DNA of 6,445 bases from Sulfurovum sp. (lineage in GTDB: Bacteria > Campylobacterota > Campylobacteria > Campylobacterales > Sulfurovaceae). Below the pieces are notes generated by a model that did not search any database, was not told the DNA's origin, and saw nothing but the letters and a program-made list of their open reading frames with translations. The stretch lies in contig DYPM01000083.1 of assembly GCA_020719895.1 (NCBI GenBank), forward strand, positions 1,763 to 8,207. Direction: 5' to 3'. This document shows positions 1-5,570 of this stretch, piece by piece. The stretch's first letter is position 1. Every line of letters starts with the position of its first letter. Both the position numbers and the translations under genes were made by a program.

Positions 1-22
1 AATCAACAAAGTAAGGAAAAAA

Positions 23-1618
23 ATGTTAACGACAGTCAATTTGACTCAACGCTATGGAAAGCGTGTTTTATTCGAAAAAATTAATATCACTCTTGATGTA
101 GGCAAACGCTATGGACTTATAGGTGCTAATGGTGCTGGGAAGTCCACTTTTTTGAAGATTCTATCAGGCGAAATCGAACAAACCGATGGCGAAGTGCATC
201 TCCAGCCTGGACTTAGAATGGGAGTTTTGTCTCAAAACCAATATGCGTTTGAGGATTTTACACTCAAAGATGCGGTACTTTATGGCAATAAAAAACTCTA
301 CGATGCTCAAAAAGAGAAAGAGAGACTCTATATGGAAGGGGATTTTGAGAGTGAAGCTGTAAACAATCGCCTTGCAGAATTAGAGATGATCTGTGCTGAT
401 GAAGATCCTACTTATGAGTCAGAAGTGCAGATTGAAAAACTTCTTGAGACATTGGGATTTTCATCAACCCAACATAATGAGTTGATGAGTTCGATTACAG
501 GTGGCGATAAGTTTAAAATCCTACTTGCACAGGTGCTTTTTCTCAAAACTGACGTACTGCTTCTTGATGAGCCTACTAACAACCTTGATATTGAGACTAT
601 CGGGTGGCTTGAGGAGGAGTTGAAGCGTCACGAAGGAACATTGGTGGTTATCTCTCACGATAGACACTTTATCAATGGCGTTGTTACTCATATTTTAGAT
701 CTTGATTTCCAAAATATTCGTGAGTTTACGGGCAACTATGACGATTGGTATATTGCTGCAAACCTTATCGCCAAACAAGCAGAGACAGACCGCTCTAAAG
801 CACTCAAAGAGAAAGATGAGCTTGAGAAGTTTATCGCCAGATTTTCTGCAAACGCTTCCAAAGCCAAACAAGCAACCAGCAGACAAAAGCAACTTGACAA
901 GTTGGATATCGCAGAGATTAAACTCTCAAGCAGACGAGATCCTTCGATTATGTTTAAGCCACACAGAGATATTGGAAACGAAGTGCTTGAGGTGATTGAG
1001 ATCTCTAAAAGTTATGACGAAAAGAAAGTACTCGAAAATATCAGTTTTAAAGTCAAAAAAGAGGACAAAATCGCACTGATTGGATCTAACGGTGCAGGAA
1101 AAACCACACTGCTTGAGATTTTGACAGGCAAACTTAAACTAGATAGCGGAAGTTTTAACTGGGGACAAACAGTCTCTTTTAGCTATTTTCCACAAAATAC
1201 CACTGATGTTGTTAAAGGTAACGAGATACTTGCACAGTGGATTCAGGGATTTGATCCCAAATGGCATATTGATGAGATTCGCAAAACACTAGGACGTATG
1301 CTTTTTACAGGCGAGGAGCAAAAAAAACAAGTAGACAGTTGTTCTGGAGGAGAAAAACACCGCGTAATGCTCTCCAAAATGATGATGGATTCAGCAAACT
1401 TTCTTGTGATGGATGAGCCAAACAACCACCTTGATCTTGAAGCAATTATTGCATTGGGCGAAGCACTGCATGACTACAAAGGTGGCGTGATTTGTGTCAC
1501 ACACGACCGCGAACTAATCGACGCATTTGCCAATCGTATTATTAAACTTAATGAAGATGGAACAGTGATAGATTTTGAAGGAGATTACGAGAGTTTTAAA
1601 GAGCAGTATGGACATTGA
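23..1618 (+). CDS. ybiT: ABC-F family ATPase, YbiT-like translation factor
   Basis: The 531-residue protein has two ABC ATPase domains in one chain and no membrane segments, the layout of ABC-F proteins, which bind the ribosomal E site and affect translation. Domain 1 has Walker A GANGAGKS (34-41), Walker B with LLLDEPTNNLD (D182, E183) and H-loop H212. Its signature is degenerate (SSITGGDK, about 156-163), as in YbiT. An arm-like insertion lies at about 87-135. The charged interdomain linker (about 245-315) carries RFSANASKAKQATSR, very close to E. coli YbiT as I remember it, and the length matches YbiT (530). Domain 2 has Walker A GSNGAGKT (354-361), a canonical signature CSGGEK (440-445), Walker B MDEP (D464, E465) and H494. 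One oddity is DEPNNHLD in place of the usual DEPTNHLD. The ATG is preceded by TAAGGAA at 12-18. The promoter lies outside the window. The subgroup is sure by motif; its exact ribosomal role is inferred from the family. Confidence 0.95.
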   Translation: MLTTVNLTQRYGKRVLFEKINITLDVGKRYGLIGANGAGKSTFLKILSGEIEQTDGEVHLQPGLRMGVLSQNQYAFEDFTLKDAVLYGNKKLYDAQKEKERLYMEGDFESEAVNNRLAELEMICADEDPTYESEVQIEKLLETLGFSSTQHNELMSSITGGDKFKILLAQVLFLKTDVLLLDEPTNNLDIETIGWLEEELKRHEGTLVVISHDRHFINGVVTHILDLDFQNIREFTGNYDDWYIAANLIAKQAETDRSKALKEKDELEKFIARFSANASKAKQATSRQKQLDKLDIAEIKLSSRRDPSIMFKPHRDIGNEVLEVIEISKSYDEKKVLENISFKVKKEDKIALIGSNGAGKTTLLEILTGKLKLDSGSFNWGQTVSFSYFPQNTTDVVKGNEILAQWIQGFDPKWHIDEIRKTLGRMLFTGEEQKKQVDSCSGGEKHRVMLSKMMMDSANFLVMDEPNNHLDLEAIIALGEALHDYKGGVICVTHDRELIDAFANRIIKLNEDGTVIDFEGDYESFKEQYGH

Positions 1619-1674
1619 TTTGATATCTTTGTGTTACTTTTGTTTTTTGAGTAGTCTCTCAAAGTTTGATGTAG

Positions 1675-1680
1675 TAAAAT
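1675..1680 (+). promoter_or_regulatory. Putative sigma70-type -10 box (TAAAAT) upstream of the beta-barrel gene
   Basis: TAAAAT lies 57 bp after the ABC-F stop in the context AGTAAAATTCCG. The same 12 bases recur at 3201-3212 before the methyltransferase gene. There is no clear -35 hexamer; upstream DNA is T-rich, which is common for Campylobacterota promoters. Transcription would start near 1687, just before the 14-bp hairpin, giving a leader of about 127 nt for the gene at 1814. A second candidate, TATAAA at 1795-1800, would start RNA near 1807, inside the AGGAAA ribosome binding site, and so is less attractive. Confidence 0.45.
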
Positions 1681-1687
1681 TCCGCAA

Positions 1688-1719
1688 ATTGAGTTCTCTG
1701 AAAAATCAGAGGACTCAAT
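1688..1719 (+). other. 14-bp stem-loop in the leader of the beta-barrel gene
   Basis: ATTGAGTTCTCTGA (1688-1701) pairs with TCAGAGGACTCAAT (1706-1719) around an AAAA loop. All 14 positions pair, one of them a T-G wobble (1695 with 1712). The element begins almost exactly where RNA from the TAAAAT box at 1675 would start. No T-run follows it on the plus strand, so it is not a standard intrinsic terminator for the ABC-F gene. It could stabilise a 5' end, form part of a regulatory leader or start a small RNA. I do not recognise a known riboswitch class in or after it. Confidence 0.6.
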
Positions 1720-1756
1720 AGAGCAACCAGTCGAGAGAGCCGTCTGCTGAAGACCT

Positions 1757-1779
1757 AATTTTAAGCTTTGCTTAAAATT
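1757..1779. other. Perfect 10-bp palindrome, possible operator or second leader hairpin
   Basis: AATTTTAAGC (1757-1766) and GCTTAAAATT (1770-1779) are exact inverted repeats around TTT. The palindrome ends 35 bp before the ATG at 1814. If TATAAA at 1795-1800 were the -10 box, the right arm would lie over the -35 region, a usual place for a repressor site. If transcription starts near 1687 instead, this is a second RNA hairpin in the leader. It lacks a GC-rich stem and a T-run, so I do not call it a terminator. No specific regulator is recognised. Confidence 0.5.
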
Positions 1780-1813
1780 TGAGAATTATTCAAATATAAA
1801 AACAGGAAACGTC

Positions 1814-2398
1814 ATGATACAAAAAGCAATAATATTATTGAGTCTGTTGTGGATAGCCACTACAGGAATTTATGCTGAAGAGATTTTCATCAACGAGAAA
1901 AAGCCTAATACTCTTTTTGAGAATTATACTTTTAGGGAAGGTGGATTTTCAAATATTGACTTTAGAGGACAAAATCATATGGGAATTGATTTTGGCATTG
2001 GTGTTGATAACTACACCAAAGATGGATTTTATTATGGTCATGCAATGCAGATAAGTTATTATCCCTACAGCGATAAGTCTGCTTATGGACTCAATGTTGA
2101 TCTCAAAGGTGGGGCAAGACCACTTAAAGAAGTTACTGTTTACGCGATATTGGGATTTTCTGGACAAGCAATACCCAATATCGCGACTCCAGAACTCTCA
2201 AAATTTGATGTTTATCTCTCTCCAGGGGTTGGCGTTGGTGCATTTTATAGTTTGTCAAAAGTGAAAAAAAAATATCAAAAACTTCTTCCCGATATGGCAG
2301 AGCTTGCTTTTCGTATCTACAGACTAAAACATCAAGCAATTGATTCTACCTATTACGATATGCAAAAAATTACAATGACTTTCAAATATAAGTTTTAG
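1814..2398 (+). CDS. Hypothetical secreted protein, probable small outer-membrane beta-barrel
   Basis: I do not recognise this 194-residue protein. It starts with a typical Sec signal peptide: K4, a hydrophobic run IILLSLLWIA (6-15), and a likely cleavage after A21 (IYA before EEI). The mature part of about 173 residues is rich in alternating aromatic and small residues, with repeated Gly and Tyr (for example GIDFGIGVDNY and GFYYGHAMQISYYPY). It ends in MTFKYKF with a terminal Phe, as in beta-barrel proteins recognised by the BAM machinery. The size would suit an eight-stranded barrel. No cysteine follows the signal, so it is not a lipoprotein. The ATG has AGGAAA at 1804-1809. A run of nine A bases (2264-2272) lies within a Lys-rich loop (about 149-156). 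The gene stands alone, preceded by a structured leader and converging with bpt. The export call is firm; the barrel call is inference. Confidence 0.75.
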   Translation: MIQKAIILLSLLWIATTGIYAEEIFINEKKPNTLFENYTFREGGFSNIDFRGQNHMGIDFGIGVDNYTKDGFYYGHAMQISYYPYSDKSAYGLNVDLKGGARPLKEVTVYAILGFSGQAIPNIATPELSKFDVYLSPGVGVGAFYSLSKVKKKYQKLLPDMAELAFRIYRLKHQAIDSTYYDMQKITMTFKYKF

Positions 2399-2405
2399 TC
2401 ATTGT
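2372..2405. terminator. Putative bidirectional terminator over the converging stop codons
   Basis: ACAATGACT (2372-2380) and AGTCATTGT (2397-2405) form a perfect 9-bp inverted repeat with a 16-nt spacer. Inside the spacer AAA and TTT can pair further. On the plus strand TTTT follows (2405-2408, partly in the stem). On the minus strand the stem is followed by TAATTTTTT, a good T-run. The arms lie inside the last codons of both genes, whose stops overlap by 4 bp, so there is no other room for a terminator. The loop is long and the stem has few G/C pairs, which limits confidence. Confidence 0.5.
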
Positions 2406-3177
2406 TTTGAGTCACACCTTTCCATATTATCCAATCGGCTTCTTCTCTGACATCAGGAAATCCATCCAAAATCTGTTGAGGTTGGAATCTCGGTTTATAT
2501 TCAAACGCTTTGCAACCGTCCACCCAATATCCTAAATATATCCACTCCAATCCCAAAATTTTAGCAAGCTTGATTTGATATATCAGCGAATATGTGCCAA
2601 GAGAAAGCCTTGCATAGCTTGGATCATAAAAGAAATAAATAGAACTGATACCATCATCAAGAATATCAATAAGATCTACGCCGATAAGACGATCTCCATC
2701 AAGATAAAGCACCTCTTTACCGTAATCATGTGCACCATCAACAAAGTTTTCATAATACTCACGTTCGGAAATATTACGATGCAACCAATCATCTTTGAGA
2801 TGTTTGAACGCGTGGTATTTATTGTAAAGTGCCAAATGACTTTTGGTAAGAGTGGGTTTTTGGATAATTATTTTTGTTTTTTCATTGCGTTTGATCGCTT
2901 TTTTTTGCGATTTGGTTGTTTCAAAATGGTTCACGTCAATACGTAAACTTTTGCACTCATTACAACCATTGCAAATAGGATGAAAAAAGTATTTTCCAAA
3001 CCTTCTCCATCCTCTTTGGGCTACAGCAGAAGCGAAAGTTTTGGAGGCGTTATTGATATGTTTATAACGCATACGTACACTTCTATCGGGTAGATAAGAA
3101 CAGTCATAATCCATCATCGAAAAGTCAGTTGATTCAGGGTTCAATAGTGTGGTAAGTTCTTCGGTTGATTTATTCAT
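2395..3177 (-). CDS. bpt: Aspartate/glutamate leucyltransferase (Bpt/ATE family aminoacyl-tRNA-protein transferase)
   Basis: The enzyme moves an amino acid (leucine in characterised Bpt proteins) from aminoacyl-tRNA to N-terminal Asp or Glu, marking the protein for ClpS-ClpAP degradation in the cytoplasm. From the ATG at 3177 the protein has 260 residues. The ATE N-terminal part shows DCSYLPDR (25-32), RRFGKYFFHPIC and the cysteine cluster C69-x2-C72-x2-C75, with C26 as a fourth conserved-type cysteine. The GNAT-like C-terminal part shows GVDLIDIL, SSIYFFYDP (178-186), SLGTYS and LGYWVDGC ahead of EYKPRFQPQ. A longer reading from TTG at 3246 would add 23 basic, poorly conserved-looking residues and overlap the divergent methyltransferase gene, so I reject it. 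No Shine-Dalgarno precedes the ATG, and a TATAAT box sits right in front of it, suggesting leaderless translation. Family call is firm; leucyl rather than arginyl specificity is inferred from bacterial family members. Confidence 0.92.
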   Translation of the reverse strand: MNKSTEELTTLLNPESTDFSMMDYDCSYLPDRSVRMRYKHINNASKTFASAVAQRGWRRFGKYFFHPICNGCNECKSLRIDVNHFETTKSQKKAIKRNEKTKIIIQKPTLTKSHLALYNKYHAFKHLKDDWLHRNISEREYYENFVDGAHDYGKEVLYLDGDRLIGVDLIDILDDGISSIYFFYDPSYARLSLGTYSLIYQIKLAKILGLEWIYLGYWVDGCKAFEYKPRFQPQQILDGFPDVREEADWIIWKGVTQNND

Positions 3178-3184
3178 AAACACG

Positions 3185-3190
3185 ATTATA
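3185..3190 (-). promoter_or_regulatory. TATAAT -10 box of bpt, predicted leaderless start
   Basis: The minus strand reads a perfect TATAAT from 3190 down to 3185. A start seven bases beyond the box falls at about 3178, next to the A of the bpt ATG at 3177. The mRNA would then have almost no 5' leader, which agrees with the absence of a ribosome binding site there. A TG lies directly before the box but lacks the extra base of a standard extended -10. No -35 box is obvious. Confidence 0.55.
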
Positions 3191-3202
3191 CATAAGTTAG
3201 AG

Positions 3203-3208
3203 TAAAAT
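3203..3208 (+). promoter_or_regulatory. TAAAAT -10 box of the methyltransferase cluster
   Basis: TAAAAT in the context AGTAAAATTCCG (3201-3212) is identical over 12 bases to the box at 1673-1684. RNA would start at about 3215 and give a leader of about 17 nt to the ATG at 3232. It lies back to back with the bpt promoter, 12 bp away on the opposite strand, so the two polymerases could interfere or share a regulator. It probably drives at least the three overlapping genes downstream. Confidence 0.5.
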
Positions 3209-3231
3209 TCCGACAAAAATTTGGCTCGCCT

Positions 3232-3927
3232 ATGTTTCTCTATCAACCTCTCAATGGCTACTGTTACAACAGCGATTCGATTTTTTTATATCACTTTATT
3301 ACTTCATTTTTACCCAAGGGAGATTTGTTGGATATTGGTTGTGGCGTTGGAATTATTGGATTGCTTTTGACGCGTGATTTTGGTACAAAAACCACCATTA
3401 TCGACAAACAAGCTCAGATGATTTCGTATGCACTGCACAACTTTTACATCAATCAATTGCAAACAAACGCTTATATTGGAGATTTTGCAAGTATCACAAT
3501 CAAAGAGCGTTTTGATTATATTGTCTCAAATCCGCCTTTTTATGATTCAAATGTGACACAAAGCGAAGATATGAGACTCAATATCGCACGTTATGCTCAC
3601 CATCTTCCATTGGATAAGTTGATAGCACAAGCCAAAGCACTGCTCAAACCCAAAGGATGGTTTATCTTTTGTTATGATGCAAAACAGATTGACAAGATTT
3701 TATATTGTTTACAAATCTATGGTATTAAGGCTGTCTCTATACGTTTTATTCACTCCAAAATAGACAGAGATGCAAAGTTGGTGATGATAGCAGCACGCAA
3801 TAACGCCAAATCAATGGTGCAGATACTTCCGCCATTTGTAATATTTGACAACCAAAGCAACTATTTGCCCGAAGCCCAAAAGGCATTTGAACGTGCCAAA
3901 ACGCACAGCATTAAAGGAGAGAGATGA
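3232..3927 (+). CDS. TrmN6-like tRNA1(Val) adenine-N6 methyltransferase
   Basis: This 231-residue protein has a Rossmann-fold SAM-dependent methyltransferase pattern. Motif I is LLDIGCGVGIIG (32-43), an acidic residue at the motif II position is D58 (IIDKQ), GDF follows at 83-85, and the catalytic motif is NPPF at 100-103, typical of enzymes that methylate exocyclic amino groups of bases. The N-terminal QPLNGYCYNSDS and the C-terminal NQSNYLPEAQKAF resemble the E. coli TrmN6 (YfiC) family, which methylates A37 of tRNA1(Val). TrmN6 usually has NPPY; Phe here is conservative. The ATG at 3232 has no clear Shine-Dalgarno, but the family-like N-terminus begins within five residues of it, which supports the start. 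The stop overlaps the next start as ATGA (3924-3927). Methyltransferase is certain, the TrmN6 family likely; the exact tRNA target is inferred. Confidence 0.88.
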   Translation: MFLYQPLNGYCYNSDSIFLYHFITSFLPKGDLLDIGCGVGIIGLLLTRDFGTKTTIIDKQAQMISYALHNFYINQLQTNAYIGDFASITIKERFDYIVSNPPFYDSNVTQSEDMRLNIARYAHHLPLDKLIAQAKALLKPKGWFIFCYDAKQIDKILYCLQIYGIKAVSIRFIHSKIDRDAKLVMIAARNNAKSMVQILPPFVIFDNQSNYLPEAQKAFERAKTHSIKGER

Positions 3928-4301
3928 ATCTCTTGAGTCATCCACGCTATCAATACAGATTTGACCCCAAAGCATGCGAAACGTGCGGTGGGCGTTGCTG
4001 TACTGGAGAGAGTGGATATATATGGATAACTCTTGCTGGGATCGAACAGATGGCACACTATTTGAACCTCGACATAGAACAGTTTTCGATACGCTATTTA
4101 CGTAAAGTGGGGCATCGTTATTCTCTGACTGAAAAAAAAATCTCTCAAGAGAATCACGCGTGTATCTTTTTTGATACCAATACCAATCGATGCAGTGTCT
4201 ATGAAGTACGCCCTAATCAGTGTCGTACTTTTCCGTTTTGGGAGCAATTTCAACAAAATCATGAGGAGGTTATCAAAGAATGCCCTGGTATCGTAATTTA
4301 A
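3924..4301 (+). CDS. YkgJ/UPF0153 family cysteine-cluster protein
   Basis: The 125-residue protein carries the hallmark cysteine pattern of the YkgJ (CxxCxxxCC) family: C18-x2-C21-x3-C25-C26, then C80, C90, C100 and C120 in the contexts NHACIFFD, RCSVYEVRPNQCRTFPFW and KECPGI. Eight cysteines suggest a bound metal, zinc or an iron-sulfur cluster; the family's biochemical role is not established. There is no signal peptide, so it should be cytoplasmic. It is full length for the family, including the C-terminal CPG. The start is well supported by AAAGGAGAG at 3913-3921 and by its 4-bp overlap with the methyltransferase stop, which points to translational coupling. A run of nine A bases (4132-4140) encodes the Lys-Lys at about 71-72. 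Its 3' end overlaps the TPR gene by 22 bp in another frame. Confidence 0.9.
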   Translation: MNLLSHPRYQYRFDPKACETCGGRCCTGESGYIWITLAGIEQMAHYLNLDIEQFSIRYLRKVGHRYSLTEKKISQENHACIFFDTNTNRCSVYEVRPNQCRTFPFWEQFQQNHEEVIKECPGIVI

Positions 4302-5536
4302 TTTTTTCATTTTTGATGTCAATGGCTACATTTGGTTCTCTTCATGCTATCGAACAAGCACGTGTGAGTGATGATTCTCTTATTGTGTATGCAATTTGGT
4401 TTGACGAACAACAAAACTTTGCACGCAGCAGAGAGGTGTACGCAGAACTGTATGATCGTACAGGACTTAAGGAGTATCTTTTTAGAGAAGCGACAACAGC
4501 TCTTTTGAGTAATACCGCAATACGCAATACGATAGATCGCGTACTCAAATGGGAAGTTAAAAACCCAGACACTCTTGAGGGTAAAAGGATTTTGATTCCT
4601 CTTTATTTGACGATTGATGAGGGAAAATTGGCATTAACAGCATCTGAATATCTTTTGGAGCGTTCGGGAAATATTGCTGATTTGGAGATCGCTTCACACT
4701 CTTATCTTTATGGCGGAAACTTCAAACGAGCGTTAGATCTTCTAATGCAAGTGTATGAGGAGAGTTTCAATGAAGATATTCTGTTAAGAATCGCATTTGT
4801 CATGGATACCTACACCAATCAACGCAAAGATGTGATTCCTATCATCGAGACGCATCTTAAAATTCACGGAGGTAGCGAAAAAGTATATTTGGCATTGATT
4901 GATTTTTATATCAAAGAGAATGATATCAGTTCAATGTTACGTACCTATATTGCACTTTTTGAAAATTATCCCACAGAAGAGTATCTTCAAAAAATTCTTT
5001 TAGCATACGCCTACAAACAAGATGCTGTTGGAGCCATGCGGTTTCTTGAAACCCATCATGGATATGAGTTGTCTCTTTATGATCTTTACAAGGTCAATAA
5101 ACTTTACAAAAAAGCATTTATTTTGGCAGATCGTTTTTATAAAGTAGACAAAAATCCAAAATGGCTTGCAGAAAAAGCAGTATTGTTGTTTGAAGGTGCT
5201 AAGAACAAAAAAGACAAAAAACTCATCAAACAGGTCATAAATTACTTCGAAAAAGCACTCAAGGCAGGGGTCAATGATAGTCTCTATCTTAACTATTACG
5301 GATATACTCTTGTTGATGTCGGTTACAATATCAACAAAGGAGTTAGTTTGATTGAGCGTGCAATCAAACAACAACCTGACAATATCTACTATCTTGATTC
5401 GTTGGCGTGGGGTTATTACAAACAAAAACGGTGCAAAAAAGCCTACAAAGTGATGAAACAAGTCGTAAAAAGCGAAGGATTGGACGAAGAGGAGATCGCG
5501 ATGCACTGGAAAGCGATCAAACGATGTGGAAAATGA
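4280..5536 (+). CDS. Signal-peptide TPR-repeat protein, probably periplasmic
   Basis: This 418-residue protein begins with a signal peptide: R5, hydrophobic LIFSFLMSMATFG (7-19), and cleavage likely after A23 (LHA before IEQ). No cysteine follows the cleavage site, so it is not a standard lipoprotein. The rest is helical with tetratricopeptide-like repeats. They are degenerate in the first two thirds (for example about 35-75, 145-180 and 205-240) and clear near the C-terminus, where NYYGYTLVDVGYNINKGVSL (about 338-357), ERAIKQQPDN (359-368) and YLDSLAWGYYKQKRCKKAYK (371-390) follow the TPR consensus. Such proteins usually act as scaffolds for envelope complexes; no partner can be named. The start is set by AGGAGG at 4264-4269, ten bases before the ATG, and lies inside the preceding gene, so translation is probably coupled. 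trpC follows after 34 bp. Confidence 0.85.
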   Translation: MPWYRNLIFSFLMSMATFGSLHAIEQARVSDDSLIVYAIWFDEQQNFARSREVYAELYDRTGLKEYLFREATTALLSNTAIRNTIDRVLKWEVKNPDTLEGKRILIPLYLTIDEGKLALTASEYLLERSGNIADLEIASHSYLYGGNFKRALDLLMQVYEESFNEDILLRIAFVMDTYTNQRKDVIPIIETHLKIHGGSEKVYLALIDFYIKENDISSMLRTYIALFENYPTEEYLQKILLAYAYKQDAVGAMRFLETHHGYELSLYDLYKVNKLYKKAFILADRFYKVDKNPKWLAEKAVLLFEGAKNKKDKKLIKQVINYFEKALKAGVNDSLYLNYYGYTLVDVGYNINKGVSLIERAIKQQPDNIYYLDSLAWGYYKQKRCKKAYKVMKQVVKSEGLDEEEIAMHWKAIKRCGK

Positions 5537-5570
5537 ATTTTCGATTTAAAATTTCAAAAATGGTTGATAT

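Noticed and set aside
702..995. Plus-strand reading frame of 97 codons inside the ABC-F gene
   Set aside because: It lies wholly within the ABC-F coding region in another frame, across its conserved linker, and shows no ribosome site or recognisable domain.
1646..1663. Hairpin TTTGAG/CTCAAA after the ABC-F gene as its terminator
   Set aside because: Only six weak pairs with a six-base loop, and the following GTTTGATG is a poor T-run. The T-run at 1643-1648 comes before the stem, not after it.
1619..1813. Possible tRNA, tmRNA or known riboswitch in the largest gap
   Set aside because: No cloverleaf, TTCGA-type T-loop or familiar riboswitch core is visible; only the two stem-loops and a small hairpin are supported.
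2575..2946. Plus-strand reading frame of 123 codons opposite bpt
   Set aside because: It is antisense to the well-supported bpt gene; its Ile/Phe-rich, domain-free composition is what the complement of this AT-rich gene would give.
3178..3246. Upstream extension of bpt from a TTG codon
   Set aside because: It would add 23 residues not expected for the family, cross both divergent promoters and overlap the methyltransferase start. The ATG at 3177 fits better.
5000..5506. Minus-strand reading frame of 168 codons opposite the TPR gene
   Set aside because: The Phe/Val/Ile-rich product is the antisense image of Lys/Asn-rich TPR codons. It has no ribosome site and no recognisable domain, so apparent membrane segments are not meaningful.
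5535..5554. Inverted repeat AATTTT/AAAATT between the TPR gene and trpC
   Set aside because: Six A/T pairs only, in AT-rich DNA; too weak to call a terminator, although the TAAAAT within it could serve as a trpC promoter.
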